Below are positions 9,834 through 18,770 of a DNA stretch of 64,000 nucleotides, one piece after another (position 1 is the stretch's first letter; the number at the start of each line of letters is the position of its first letter). The translations under genes and the position numbers were made by a program. Location of the stretch: positions 62,001 through 126,000 of the forward strand of contig NZ_WBZB01000004.1 in NCBI RefSeq assembly GCF_009017255.1, in the 5' to 3' direction. The DNA is from Alkaliphilus serpentinus (GTDB lineage Bacteria > Bacillota > Clostridia > Peptostreptococcales > Natronincolaceae). The notes beneath the pieces were generated by a model. The model worked only from the letters and a program-made list of their open reading frames with translations, did not search any database and had not been told where the DNA came from.

Positions 9834-10118
9834 CTACCCTTCCTGACAGTCAGTATTCTCTACATCCTTATTCTGATCCTTTGAATTTAGTCTATGGGCT
9901 ACGGTTTCCGGTTGAACAGCAGATAGTATGATATGATCGCTATCGGTGATAATGACGGCCCTTGTTCTTCTACCATAGGTTGCATCTACCAGCATTCCCC
10001 TATCTCTAGCCTCTTGAATAATTCGCTTTATAGGTGCTGATTCGGGACTTACAATAGCAATAATTCTATTACCAGAAACAATATTTCCAAATCCAATATT
10101 TATTAGTTTTATACTCAT
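9834..10118 (-). CDS. remA: Extracellular matrix regulator RemA-type DNA-binding protein (DUF370)
   Basis: 94-aa DUF370/RemA protein. In Bacillus subtilis RemA is a ring-forming DNA-binding regulator of matrix and osmoprotection genes. The sequence shows the conserved core [23 protein letters not shown] and [11 protein letters not shown]. In Clostridia the gene is usually found, as here, between yicC and gmk; its targets in this organism cannot be inferred from the window. Confidence 0.93.
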   Translation of the reverse strand: MSIKLINIGFGNIVSGNRIIAIVSPESAPIKRIIQEARDRGMLVDATYGRRTRAVIITDSDHIILSAVQPETVAHRLNSKDQNKDVENTDCQEG

Positions 10119-10129
10119 TTATAGACCCC

Positions 10130-11011
10130 CTATTCAATATTTTGAACCTGTTCCCGCATCTTCTCCAATTCACTTTTTATATTCACTACAATATTGGTTG
10201 TCGTTAAGTCATTTGCCTTTGAACCAATGGTGTTAACCTCTCTGTTCATTTCTTGAATAATAAAGTCCAGCTTTCTACCCACTGAGTCCTCTTCCTTCAT
10301 AGCCTGCTTAAACTGCTTAATGTGGCTATCAAAGCGGACAATCTCCTCAGTTACGCTGCTTTTATCTGCAAAAATAGCTACCTCCATAATAATTCGATTA
10401 TCATCGACTGTATAGGCATCATCAATAAGCTCCTTGATCCTATCGGTTAACTTTTTCCGATATTCCTCAACAATTATTGGACTCCTATCCTCTATTTCTT
10501 TAACCATATCTTTAATAATATCCAGTCTTTTTATGATATCTTGGTTTAGCTGTTGTCCTTCTCTTTCCCGCATTTCAGTAAGCTTTTCTAAAGCTAAAAT
10601 AAGAGCCTCCTCCATACAGCTCCAAATTTCATCTTCATTTGCCTCTTCCTTTTCGATACGAATCACATCAGGAAACTTAGTTATTAGAGATATGCTAACA
10701 TCGTTTTTGATTTCAAGTTCTTTATCCAAGGCCTTCATAGCCTTTAAATATTCCTTAGCAAGGGCAATATCAGGAATAACCTTAACATCGGTATCCCCAA
10801 TGTTTTCAAAGCTAATAAAGGCTTCTACCCTTCCTCTTTTTATATAGTCTTTAATTCGCTGTCGAATCTTTTCTTCTAGATATGTAAAAATCTTTGGCAT
10901 TTTTATGCTTGTGTCAAGGTATCTATGATTCAGCGACTTAAGCTCAATCATGAACTTTTTATGCTCCGATTGGGCCTCTCCTCTACCAAAACCAGTCATA
11001 CTTTTTATCAT
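10130..11011 (-). CDS. yicC: YicC/YloC family endoribonuclease
   Basis: Homolog of YicC/YloC, reported as an endoribonuclease family affecting sRNA/mRNA turnover. The N-terminus MIKSMTGFGRGEA, the central RGRVEAFISFEN and the C-terminal LDFIIQEMNREVNTIGSKA block are family signatures. The start is ATG 11011, with GGAAGG 9 nt upstream; another ATG three codons earlier abuts that site. 293 aa, full length. First gene of the run yicC-remA-gmk-rpoZ-coaBC-priA. Confidence 0.94.
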   Translation of the reverse strand: MIKSMTGFGRGEAQSEHKKFMIELKSLNHRYLDTSIKMPKIFTYLEEKIRQRIKDYIKRGRVEAFISFENIGDTDVKVIPDIALAKEYLKAMKALDKELEIKNDVSISLITKFPDVIRIEKEEANEDEIWSCMEEALILALEKLTEMREREGQQLNQDIIKRLDIIKDMVKEIEDRSPIIVEEYRKKLTDRIKELIDDAYTVDDNRIIMEVAIFADKSSVTEEIVRFDSHIKQFKQAMKEEDSVGRKLDFIIQEMNREVNTIGSKANDLTTTNIVVNIKSELEKMREQVQNIE

Positions 11012-11106
11012 CTTATTCATCCTTCCGTTAAGAAAATAAACAGAAATTTACTCATTTAATATTTTATACCTCATTAATGATTATTACAATAGTAATGATG
11101 GTTGAA

Positions 11107-11146
11107 ATGAAGAATTAAGAATGAAGAATTAAGAATGTAGAATTTA
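11107..11146. repeat. Heptanucleotide tandem repeat (AATTAAG/AATGAAG type)
   Basis: Period-7 units related to AAGAATT/AAGAATG in the yicC-dapF gap. A second degenerate period-7 stretch (CCCTATT-like) follows at 11211-11236 just before the 11240 palindromic repeat. Confidence 0.65.
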
Positions 11147-11239
11147 TGATGAAACATGAGTACACATTTCTTTTAACTTAACTGCTAAATTTTCAACTAT
11201 CCTTCATTCATTTTCCCTATTCCCTATTCCTTATTCATA

Positions 11240-11270
11240 TGCACAAAGAGAACCGTCCCTATTGTGCACA
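11240..11270 (-). repeat. Short palindromic interspersed repeat, copy 1
   Basis: About 29 bp, bounded by inverted TGCACAA / TTGTGCA with AGGGACGGTTCTC inside when read on the minus strand. It lies just after the dapF stop. A second copy in opposite orientation is at 14134-14162. REP-like in size and form. Confidence 0.7.
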
Positions 11271-11275
11271 ATTTT

Positions 11276-12118
11276 TCATTTATAGTAATATTTTCCCTCA
11301 CAAATATCCTCAGCTGGACCTTCCATATCCATAGTTCCATCATCCTTAATAATTACCTGAAGTCTTCCTCCATCAATTATAACCTCTACCTCACTGTCTA
11401 CTAAGTCAAGATAATGGGCCACACCACATACGCTGGTTACCCCCGTACCACAGGCTAAGGTAAAACCAGCACCCCTCTCCCAGGTTTTCACATGGACTAA
11501 ACCTCTGCTAACAACCTCTACAAAGTTGACGTTGGTTTTATGGGGAAAGATTTCCATATTCTCTATAATAGGTCCAAAGTTCCTTACATCATCATCAGAT
11601 AACTTATCTAGGAAGATCACAGTATGGGGAACCCCCATTAATACAGTAGTAGCTTCAAATACCTTGCCTCCCCCATGAATCTTTTGCTTAATAAAATGAG
11701 GGCCATCATGTACCACAGGTATTTCTTCCGGTTTAAAATACATTCTACCCATGTTTACCTTCACAAACTCAACTTTATGATTTGCTATTTTTACATCCAC
11801 CCTGTAGATACCTGCCAGGGTCTCGACTTTGAAGTTTTCCTTATTTGCTAAGCCCTCATCAAAAACAAATTTTGAAAAACAGCGTATCCCATTACCACAC
11901 ATATTGGCGATGGAGCCATCACTATTATAATAGATCATCTTAACATCTGCTGCCTGGGAAGCCGCCACCACCAAGAGTCCGTCTGCTCCTATTCCGAAAT
12001 TTCTATGACAGCAGCTTCTGGCCAGTTGTTGAAGTTCAACATTGTCAGGAATATCTTCTTCTTTAATCACAATAAAATCGTTGCCTGCTCCATGCATCTT
12101 TTTAAAGGGAATGAACAT
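11276..12118 (-). CDS. dapF: Diaminopimelate epimerase
   Basis: Interconverts LL- and meso-diaminopimelate for lysine and peptidoglycan. 280 aa; N-terminal MHGAGNDFIVI, first active-site cysteine in MCGNGIRCFSKF (about residue 74), second in ACGTGVTSVCG (about residue 221). Both catalytic cysteines are present. The gene stands alone and is divergent from rqcH. Confidence 0.97.
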   Translation of the reverse strand: MFIPFKKMHGAGNDFIVIKEEDIPDNVELQQLARSCCHRNFGIGADGLLVVAASQAADVKMIYYNSDGSIANMCGNGIRCFSKFVFDEGLANKENFKVETLAGIYRVDVKIANHKVEFVKVNMGRMYFKPEEIPVVHDGPHFIKQKIHGGGKVFEATTVLMGVPHTVIFLDKLSDDDVRNFGPIIENMEIFPHKTNVNFVEVVSRGLVHVKTWERGAGFTLACGTGVTSVCGVAHYLDLVDSEVEVIIDGGRLQVIIKDDGTMDMEGPAEDICEGKYYYK

Positions 12119-12239
12119 CTTTTCACCTCATTTAATCAATTTGCCTAGATTTTTAATCAAAAAAGTAGTTTTTTTATGACCTTTCATGTATGATTGTATT
12201 ATTGTATTATAAATATAATATTATCACATATAACCATAA

Positions 12240-12292
12240 TTTAATCAAGAATTATTAGTGAACTTCTATTAAAAAATTCTATAAAATGTAGA
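12240..12292 (+). promoter_or_regulatory. Putative sigma-A promoter of rqcH
   Basis: In the AT-rich dapF-rqcH divergent gap, a GTGAAC (-35-like) and TATAAA (-10-like) separated by 16 bp precede the GGAGGG ribosome site and ATG at 12311. Weak consensus. Confidence 0.4.
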
Positions 12293-12310
12293 TATTTTGG
12301 AGGGATTTAT

Positions 12311-14083
12311 ATGGCATTAGATGGTTTAGTAATTGCGGCAATGGTGGAGGAGCTTCAAAAACTCTTACCAATTAACAAAATAGAAAAGGTTTATCAGCCA
12401 GAGATTGATGAGTTATTATTACATATTAGAGCTCAAGGAAGGAATTATAAGCTTCTACTCTCTGCTGATAGCAGTTATCCTAGAACCCACTTTATTGACC
12501 ACAGCAAGGAAAACCCTGCTGCTCCCCCGAACTTTTGTATGCTATTACGAAAGCACCTACAGGGAGGCAGGATTATATCCATAACCCAACCTGAGATGGA
12601 GAGAATGATTATATTTAACATTGAAAACTATGATGAGTTAAATGTACTAAAGAGCAAAAAATTAATCATAGAAATTATGGGTAAGCATAGTAACATTATT
12701 CTAGTAGATAGTACTTCTGATAAGATTATTGATTCAATCAAAAGAGTTCCCATAGATGTAAGTAGATATAGGCAGGTATTACCTGGTCTTACTTATCAAA
12801 TGCCCCCTGCTGGAGATAAGGTTAATCCGTTAACTGTTGAAACTTTTGAAGAATTTAGTGATAGATTATTAAAGGATCGAAAGGATAAGATTCTAAAGGC
12901 AATTTACGGTACCTTTACGGGTATTTCTCCTCTGATATCTAGGGAGCTATGTTTTCTCAGTGATATAGAGGAAAATACCCCTCTATTAGGAGTTGAGGAA
13001 GGTAAACTGAGGGATTTATATCATTCCTTTACGTCTATAATCGAAAAGATTAAAACAAAAGCCTTTAATCCTTCCATCTATATTGACGATGCTACTGATA
13101 AGTATATTGATTTTAATGTATTAGAGCTACAGCATCTTTCCATCTATAGATTGGAAACCTTCGAAGATGTAAGTGGAATGCTGGAGACCTTCTATAGAAA
13201 TCGAGATATTAGGGAAAGAATTAAGCAAAAATCCCAAGACTTAAGAAAAAATCTAAATATAAAGCTTGATAGGCTCTACAATAAGATAGAAAATCTTCAA
13301 AAGGATTTAGAAAGAGCTCAAAGGGCTGAGGAATATAAGGTTAAGGGAGATCTTATTACTTCAAACCTACATCTAATAAAAGGACGAGAGGAAAGAATCA
13401 GTGTCATCAATTATTATGATGCAGAAATGCCAGAGGTTGTTATAGAGTTGGATCAAAAGCTTAGTGCCTCTCAAAATGCCCAAAGCTATTACAAGCAATA
13501 CAACAAGTACAAAACCGCTGTTTCTGAGGTCCATCGGCAAATGGATATTACTACGGATGAAATTTCCTATATAGAAGAAATTCTAATGAACATTGAGCAT
13601 TCAACCCATATATCTGATTTAGAGGAAATTCAAAGGGAGTTATCGGAAGCGGGGATCATTAAGGGTAAGGGTGGAAGGAAACAAAAGGAACAAGGAAAAA
13701 AACCTAAATTTCTAAGGTACTTGTCCTCCGATGGTTACGAAATCATCATAGGCAAAAACAATCAACAAAACGACGAGATCACCTTTAAGCTGGCCAGTAA
13801 AAATGATTTATGGCTTCATGTTAAGGACATCCCTGGTTCCCATACAATCTTAAAGGTTAAGGAGGATGGTTATAGCAAAGTAGCACTATTTGAAGCCGCA
13901 ACCCTTGCAGCCTATTATAGTAAAGGAAGAGAGTCTACCAAGGTGGCTGTAGACTATACCCCTAGGAAAAATGTCAAAAAGCCTTCGGGAGCTAAGGCTG
14001 GGATGGTTATTTATGATCATTATGAAACAGTGTATGTGGACGGAAGCTTAAGAGATATAAAGGGAGTTAGGGAGATAGAGTAA
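12311..14083 (+). CDS. rqcH: Ribosome quality control protein RqcH (NFACT/FbpA family)
   Basis: Rqc2-like factor that binds obstructed 50S subunits and adds C-terminal alanine tails to stalled peptides. It was formerly annotated as fibronectin-binding protein A. 590 aa: NFACT-N domain (1-about 280, with NFCMLLRKHLQGGRI), helix-hairpin-helix/coiled-coil middle (about 290-440), and NFACT-R/DUF814 domain (about 450-570, DLWLHVKDIPGSH and KKPSGAKAGMV). This is the only clear plus-strand protein gene in the window, with ribosome site GGAGGG upstream. The coupled partner RqcP is not visible here. Confidence 0.95.
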   Translation: MALDGLVIAAMVEELQKLLPINKIEKVYQPEIDELLLHIRAQGRNYKLLLSADSSYPRTHFIDHSKENPAAPPNFCMLLRKHLQGGRIISITQPEMERMIIFNIENYDELNVLKSKKLIIEIMGKHSNIILVDSTSDKIIDSIKRVPIDVSRYRQVLPGLTYQMPPAGDKVNPLTVETFEEFSDRLLKDRKDKILKAIYGTFTGISPLISRELCFLSDIEENTPLLGVEEGKLRDLYHSFTSIIEKIKTKAFNPSIYIDDATDKYIDFNVLELQHLSIYRLETFEDVSGMLETFYRNRDIRERIKQKSQDLRKNLNIKLDRLYNKIENLQKDLERAQRAEEYKVKGDLITSNLHLIKGREERISVINYYDAEMPEVVIELDQKLSASQNAQSYYKQYNKYKTAVSEVHRQMDITTDEISYIEEILMNIEHSTHISDLEEIQRELSEAGIIKGKGGRKQKEQGKKPKFLRYLSSDGYEIIIGKNNQQNDEITFKLASKNDLWLHVKDIPGSHTILKVKEDGYSKVALFEAATLAAYYSKGRESTKVAVDYTPRKNVKKPSGAKAGMVIYDHYETVYVDGSLRDIKGVREIE

Positions 14084-14091
14084 ATTAAGAA

Positions 14092-14133
14092 GTTAATGTT
14101 GAATGTTGAATGTTAAATGTTGAATGTTGAATA
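14092..14133. repeat. Heptanucleotide tandem repeat (TTGAATG)n
   Basis: Five to six period-7 units TTGAATG/TTAAATG directly after rqcH, abutting the 14134-14162 palindromic repeat. The rest of the rqcH-intron gap (14163-14368) contains a degenerate repeat-like stretch near 14248-14315 and no ORF. Confidence 0.75.
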
Positions 14134-14162
14134 TGCACAACAGGGACGGTTCTCTTTGTACA
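14134..14162 (+). repeat. Short palindromic interspersed repeat, copy 2
   Basis: Opposite orientation to the 11240 copy, sharing TGCACAA, GGGACGGTTCTCTTTGT and the flanking heptad arrays. The two copies form a widely spaced inverted pair around dapF and rqcH. Confidence 0.7.
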
Positions 14163-14401
14163 TATTACTATAATTATAAGGAATAGGTAATAGGGTTAAA
14201 CCCAAAAGAAGAAGCAGACTTTCGATAACCAGTTTATATTTGAGTAGATGAGTAAAAACCTATTTCTAATTTTGTAGGTAAATAACCTACTACCTTATTG
14301 TTGAATGTTGAACTCAAGATACTTCTATAGATCAGAAGGATTTAATAAAAAGCAATATTAACTATAAAGTAGGGTAACTATTTTCATAGCTACCCCCTTA
14401 T

Positions 14402-14436
14402 CAAACCGCACGTGCCCTACTAAGGCATACGGCTTA
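14402..14436 (-). ncRNA. Group II intron domain V (catalytic hairpin)
   Basis: About 35 nt reading AAGCCGTATGCC, a short loop, then GGGCACGTGCGGTTT on the minus strand: AGC triad, two-nt bulge and closing stem as expected of domain V. It is followed immediately by the domain VI stem-loop. Confidence 0.75.
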
Positions 14437-14455
14437 CCAACGTGTTTTAAATGAA

Positions 14456-15885
14456 TTAAGCATAGCTTTTTGCAGCATTTATCTTTGAAACTCGGTCAGG
14501 AGTATAATACTCTTGGCCTTTCTCTTTTAATTTCTTGATTTGTTTCTCTAATTTTGCTCTACTTTTGGCCGTTATTTTCTCCAAGTACATTTCTAAGGTG
14601 TAACCCCACATTTTGTTATAATATAACCAATGGGATGGTATAAGCCCTATCTTAACAAAATACTCATTGTTCCACTTTGAGGTCATGAGCCAGCCTTTTC
14701 TTTGACATGGATTTTTGTGTATCATTGCTACCCTTAACCTTTGCCTAACATAGGAGTCTACTGCATGTAATTCCTTGCTGAAAGCCTGTAGTATACATCT
14801 ACTTTTCTGACCATATCCTTCGTTGGCTTTAACTGCCTTGTAGATATTTAGATAGTAGTTTATCTTTCCTCTTATTATTGGATTTAAGGCATCTAGCCAT
14901 GCTTTGGTGCTAAGGGTTAGGCTTTTCCTTGTTTTCTCTTTTATTTTAGTTTTGAAGTCTTTGATCGAATTCTCAGTAGGTCTTACGATGAAATATGACT
15001 CTCCATCGTTCTTTCTTTGTCTCCAATGCTCAAATGTAAATCCAAGGAAATTAAAATTTTCATTGTTGAAATTAACGAATTTTGTTTTCTCCATTGATAC
15101 TTCCAATCCTAAATCAGTTATTACCCTATTCGCTGCCGCACCTGCTCTTTTGATTTCTTCTTCTGTTTTTGCAAAAAGAAGAAAATCATCAGCATATCTT
15201 ACAAAACGGATATTTTCCTTATCTAGTTCCCAGTCTAGTTCATTTAGGTATATATTTGCAAGTATTGGCGAAATCACCCCTCCTTGCGGAGTGCCAGATT
15301 CAGTATTATGGAATTTACCTTCTTCCATATGTCCAGCCTTTAGCCACCTCCATATCATATCTAGGACAGTTCCATCAGCTATATATTTTTCAATATCTTC
15401 ATCAGTTTCTTGTGTGGTATGTTGTCAAAAAACCCTTTTATATCACAGTCATATATGTGGTTGTGTCCTGTTTCTAGATTCCAAAGAATTATCTGCATTG
15501 TTCTTTCTGCACCTAATCCTTTTCTGTATCCACATGACCATTTATGAAATATCTCATTCTCAAACTTAGGACTTATGACATTTACCACACTTTGCTGTAC
15601 AATCCTATCCTCTATGGTTGGGATTCCTAATGGTCTTTTTTTACCATTTTTCTTTGGTATATATACCCTCTTTACTGGCTTTGGTACGTAGCTTTTCTCT
15701 TTTAGGGTAATTAGGAGTTTATTGATCTTCTCCTCTTCTTTTTCAGCGAAGGTTTCGAGGGTTTCACCATCAATACCTCCACAGCCTTTATTTTCTTTAA
15801 CCTGTTTCCATGCTTCCATTAGCTTTCTTTCAACTAACAGCTGTCCATAAATACTATGCATTTTAAGCTTCAATTCTTGATTCAT
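14456..15885 (-). pseudogene. ltrA: Group II intron reverse transcriptase/maturase, single frameshift
   Basis: Intron-encoded RT/maturase split into a 168-residue N-terminal frame (15379-15885: NKGCGGIDGE, IPKKNGKKRPLGIPTIEDRI, CDIKGFFDNI) and a 300-residue C-terminal frame (14456-about 15385: GTPQGGVISP, RYADDFLLFAK, then the maturase domain with VRQRLRVAM). The frames overlap at an A5 run (15386-15390, T on the plus strand). One extra A would join them as LMKILKKYIADGTVLDMIWRWL and give about 476 aa. No HNH endonuclease follows. Either the copy is recently inactivated or the run is a sequencing error; the rest of the protein looks intact. Confidence 0.9.
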
Positions 15886-16530
15886 TTATTATCCTTCACC
15901 TTTCTTGTGTCCTTTCGGTTCGTTTTTACTTTCGTAGCGTTACCGTTATCATTACACATGATTAAAGCTGGGACCACTGAGGTCAGTTCCCTTCCGTTCG
16001 GTACCAGTTTGGTCTAATACCTACTTCCGTACTATGAAACTGTCTGACTTCTCTATCCGTAGCAGAAACTTCGGCTTAACCTTATATTCCACTACCCCTT
16101 ACAGGCTTGTATAGAGACCTCACAGGGTCATCGCACTTTCCTTCCTAACATACCGAGCACTTTCACATGATAAACTACTTTAAATCGGCTGATTCATTGA
16201 ACTAAGATTATTGACTTTCCATTTTATTCGCATGGTCGTCAGTTTACCCCGCCACCTGTGCTTCACACCTCTGCATTTCGGTCTGCTAGTCCGCCTATGG
16301 GTCTCTCGACTTTCCACGTCTCCTTCAGACAACACCTCACGATATTGCCCTAGACTAGGCTTCCTAGGTTGTATCAGCACTCCTAGGGAAGGACTTTCAC
16401 CTTCGAGAACTCTTGAGCTTCCAATCTCTAAACTCGTTTTTACCATTATTGGTATCGTGGTCGCTGCTTTGACACTCAAGATTTCATAAACTTTAGTTTA
16501 TGAATGTGCGACTGCCTGTCGCACAAATAA

Positions 16531-16552
16531 AGGCTACCATCATTGGTAGCCT
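16531..16552 (-). terminator. Terminator hairpin, distal copy (pyrR unit)
   Basis: Nine-bp stem AGGCTACCA / TGGTAGCCT with a 4-nt loop, followed on the minus strand by TTTATTT and then the group II intron. Identical to the hairpin at 16705-16726. Confidence 0.8.
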
Positions 16553-16675
16553 TAGACTGATGAAAAACTATCATCTGCTTTGTTGTTGCAAAAAGTCAGC
16601 ACTCTTACGTATTTCTGTATACGCTGCAATCGCTGACTTTTCTTATGCCTCCCATCTGCCAGCTTTTGATCAGTC
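16551..16675. repeat. Imperfect palindromic element between duplicated terminator hairpins
   Basis: About 125 bp whose ends are inverted copies (TTAGACTGAT at the left; AAGACTGATC read from the right). Inner arms AAAAGTCAGC and GCTGACTTTT pair perfectly (10 bp), and CGTAT/ATACG sits inside. No ORF. It looks like a small non-autonomous palindromic element (MITE-like) or a structured RNA. Confidence 0.6.
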
Positions 16676-16704
16676 TTAATCTTGAATACTTCGTCTACAA
16701 TCTG

Positions 16705-16726
16705 AGGCTACCATCATTGGTAGCCT
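16705..16726 (-). terminator. Hairpin copy proximal to pyrR, without U-tail
   Basis: Same 9-bp stem and 4-nt loop as 16531-16552, five bases after the pyrR stop. It is followed by CAGATTG rather than T residues, so it is probably a duplicate of the original terminator stem and not functional by itself. Confidence 0.6.
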
Positions 16727-16730
16727 TTAG

Positions 16731-17273
16731 CTATAAATTCTCTAACATCACTGAATTCTCATCATCTGTTTCTTGTAGTCTTACCTTAACGATTTCATTT
16801 TTTGCAGTTGGTACATTTTTTCCTACATAATCAGCCCTTATGGGTAGCTCCCTGTGGCCTCTATCAATCAATACCGCCAATTGTATAATACTAGGTCTAC
16901 CTATATCCACAAGGGCATCTAGGGCTGCCCTAGCGGTTCTCCCAGTATATAAAACATCATCAACGAGAATCACGGTTTTATCATTAATATCATAGGGGAT
17001 AGATGAGCCGTGGATTACCGGATCAAGGTTTTCCTTAGACAAATCATCCCTATATAGGGTAATATCTAATAATCCTACTGGAATATCAAAATCCTCGAAT
17101 TCCTTGATTTTTGCTGCAAGTCTTTTGGCAATGGGAACGCCCCTGGTTTTAATTCCTATAAGTATTAAATCCTTAGGGCCTTTATTCTTCTCTAAAATTT
17201 CATGGGCTATTCTAGTAATAGACCTCATTATCCCCTTATCATCAAGAATTTGAACAGTTTTACCCTCCATCAA
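16731..17273 (-). CDS. pyrR: Bifunctional pyr operon regulator / uracil phosphoribosyltransferase PyrR
   Basis: RNA-binding attenuation protein of pyrimidine genes with UPRTase activity. 180 aa; PRPP-binding loop [18 protein letters not shown] near residues 91-108, [15 protein letters not shown] near 43, and the C-terminal [12 protein letters not shown]. No pyr genes follow: downstream are the duplicated hairpin and the group II intron. It forms the usual lspA-rluD-pyrR order of Firmicutes. Confidence 0.96.
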   Translation of the reverse strand: MMEGKTVQILDDKGIMRSITRIAHEILEKNKGPKDLILIGIKTRGVPIAKRLAAKIKEFEDFDIPVGLLDITLYRDDLSKENLDPVIHGSSIPYDINDKTVILVDDVLYTGRTARAALDALVDIGRPSIIQLAVLIDRGHRELPIRADYVGKNVPTAKNEIVKVRLQETDDENSVMLENL

Positions 17274-17303
17274 TTATTTCACCCCTTCTTTTATACTCAC
17301 ATA

Positions 17304-18239
17304 TTATTGAGGATTATCTCTTATTGTATTATTTTTAATTACCCTTAAAAGCTTTTCAAAATATTCTGGAAGAGGAGCTTCAAATTCCATGTATTCTTCC
17401 CTTGTAGGATGAACAAAACCCAAGGTTTTTGCATGAAGAACCTGTCCCCTTAAATTAAACCTACTGCTTTTAGTACCATAAACTTCATCCCCTAATAGGG
17501 GGTGCTTAATATAGGATAGATGCACTCTTATTTGGTGGGTTCTACCGGTTTCCAGTTGAGCTTCTATGAAGGTATATTGAGTAAATCGTTCTACAACCTT
17601 AATATGGGTAATGGCATTTCTGCCACCATGAACCACAGCCATCCTCAGTCTATCAACAGGATGTCTACCTATGGGAGCATCTATAGTTGCCAGATTTTCT
17701 TTAATATTACCCATGGCAATTGCATGATATTTTCGTGTAATGCTGTGGTCCTTTAACTGTTGAGCCAATGATTGATGGGCTCTATCATTCTTAGCTACTA
17801 CCAAAAGTCCCGTAGTATCCTTATCTATTCTATGTACAATACCTGGTCGAATAACTCCATTTATCGTTGATAATTGATCTTTACAGTGATATAAAAGGGC
17901 ATTTACCAAGGTGTTCTCATAATTACCCGGTGCAGGATGAACAACCATATCTTGAGGCTTATTAACCACCAATAAGGAATCATCCTCATAAACAATATCC
18001 AGGGGGATATTTTGAGGCTTAACATCTAACACCTTAGGTGGTGGAATTTCAACCTCAATACCATCTCCTGTTTTTACGATATATTTGCTTTTTTCATGCT
18101 TCTCATTTACTAAAATCATCTCTTCTTTGATAAGTTTTTGTATATAGCTACGACTATATTCCGGGAAGGCATCGGCTAAAAAAACATCCAACCGAACTCC
18201 TTCCTCCTCTTCTGATATAAAAATCTTACTCTTTTCCAT
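17304..18239 (-). CDS. RluA/RluD family pseudouridine synthase
   Basis: Pseudouridine synthase acting on 23S rRNA (RluD-type) or tRNA; the exact site cannot be read from sequence. 311 aa with an N-terminal S4 RNA-binding domain (about 12-75, RLDVFLADAFPEYSRSYIQKLI) and the catalytic domain with HRIDKDTTGLLVVAK (catalytic Asp) near residue 138, followed by LETGRTHQIRVHL. Three bp after lspA; corresponds to YlyB of Bacillus. Confidence 0.93.
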   Translation of the reverse strand: MEKSKIFISEEEEGVRLDVFLADAFPEYSRSYIQKLIKEEMILVNEKHEKSKYIVKTGDGIEVEIPPPKVLDVKPQNIPLDIVYEDDSLLVVNKPQDMVVHPAPGNYENTLVNALLYHCKDQLSTINGVIRPGIVHRIDKDTTGLLVVAKNDRAHQSLAQQLKDHSITRKYHAIAMGNIKENLATIDAPIGRHPVDRLRMAVVHGGRNAITHIKVVERFTQYTFIEAQLETGRTHQIRVHLSYIKHPLLGDEVYGTKSSRFNLRGQVLHAKTLGFVHPTREEYMEFEAPLPEYFEKLLRVIKNNTIRDNPQ

Positions 18240-18242
18240 AGG

Positions 18243-18692
18243 CTACAGCTCCTTTGGACTAAATGAATCGTATCGGATAATTAAATAAGAGACTAATAAT
18301 GCGCCAATTACAATTGAAATATCCGCGATATTAAAAACAGGCCAAATTTTAAAATCAAAAAAATCAACTACATAGCTAAATCGTATTCGATCAATCAAAT
18401 TACCGATGGCCCCTGCCATAATTAAACTCAAACCCAACTTCATTGTCAAAAATAGCTTTTTATTCTTTGATATAAAAATTATAATTCCCACTACAATTAG
18501 GGTGGTGGCAAATATAAAAAACAACTTTTGATTTTGAAGGATTCCAAAGGCAGCCCCTGAATTTTCAACATATGTTAAATGAAAAATCTTCGGAATTACA
18601 GCAATACTTTCTATCGGTTTTAGGGAATTAATTGCCCAGAGCTTGGTTATTTGATCTAGTATTAAGACTATTAAAACTATTAAATATGCCAC
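18243..18692 (-). CDS. lspA: Lipoprotein signal peptidase (signal peptidase II)
   Basis: Inner-membrane aspartic protease that cleaves prolipoprotein signal peptides. 149 aa with four hydrophobic segments; conserved motifs VENSGAAFGI (about 42), AGAIGNLIDRI (about 92, catalytic Asp) and VFNIADISI (about 118, second Asp). Normal length. It starts the lspA-rluD-pyrR operon downstream of a terminator at 18745-18770. Confidence 0.97.
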   Translation of the reverse strand: MAYLIVLIVLILDQITKLWAINSLKPIESIAVIPKIFHLTYVENSGAAFGILQNQKLFFIFATTLIVVGIIIFISKNKKLFLTMKLGLSLIMAGAIGNLIDRIRFSYVVDFFDFKIWPVFNIADISIVIGALLVSYLIIRYDSFSPKEL

Positions 18693-18744
18693 TATAAAGC
18701 CCCCTTTATGAATATTGACATTACTGATTATATCATTAAGTTAA

Positions 18745-18770
18745 GAAAAAAGATACTTTGTAGTATCTTT
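18745..18770 (-). terminator. Terminator between the yteA-like gene and lspA
   Basis: Nine-bp perfect stem (AAAGATACT 18749-18757 / AGTATCTTT 18762-18770), T-rich on the minus strand. Confidence 0.8.

Larger units (their letters stand above)
14369..16524 (-). mobile_element. Group II intron, class C-like, inserted behind a terminator
   Basis: Retroelement of about 2156 nt. The 5' end reads GTGCGAC at 16524 (group II consensus GTGYG). The 3' part shows a domain V-like hairpin at 14402-14436 with the AGC triad and a domain VI-like stem ending CCCTAC at 14369. The maturase ORF lies in domain IV. The 5' exon is a terminator hairpin plus TTTATTT. Removing the intron gives TTTATTTTTTAT, a normal terminator U-tail, which supports both boundaries. 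Insertion after terminators and the lack of an endonuclease domain fit class C; the class is an inference. Confidence 0.85.

Noticed and set aside
15380-15395. Programmed -1 frameshift to express the maturase
   Set aside because: The site reads TTG AAA AAT, not a canonical X XXY YYZ slippery heptamer, and no obvious stimulatory element follows. A one-base deletion or sequencing error is simpler.
14904-15569. 221-aa plus-strand open frame
   Set aside because: Lies antisense to the group II maturase, whose RT motifs are clear; no ribosome site.
16180-16489. Two about 95-aa open frames on opposite strands
   Set aside because: They fall in the structured 5' RNA of the group II intron and have no ribosome site or recognisable domain.
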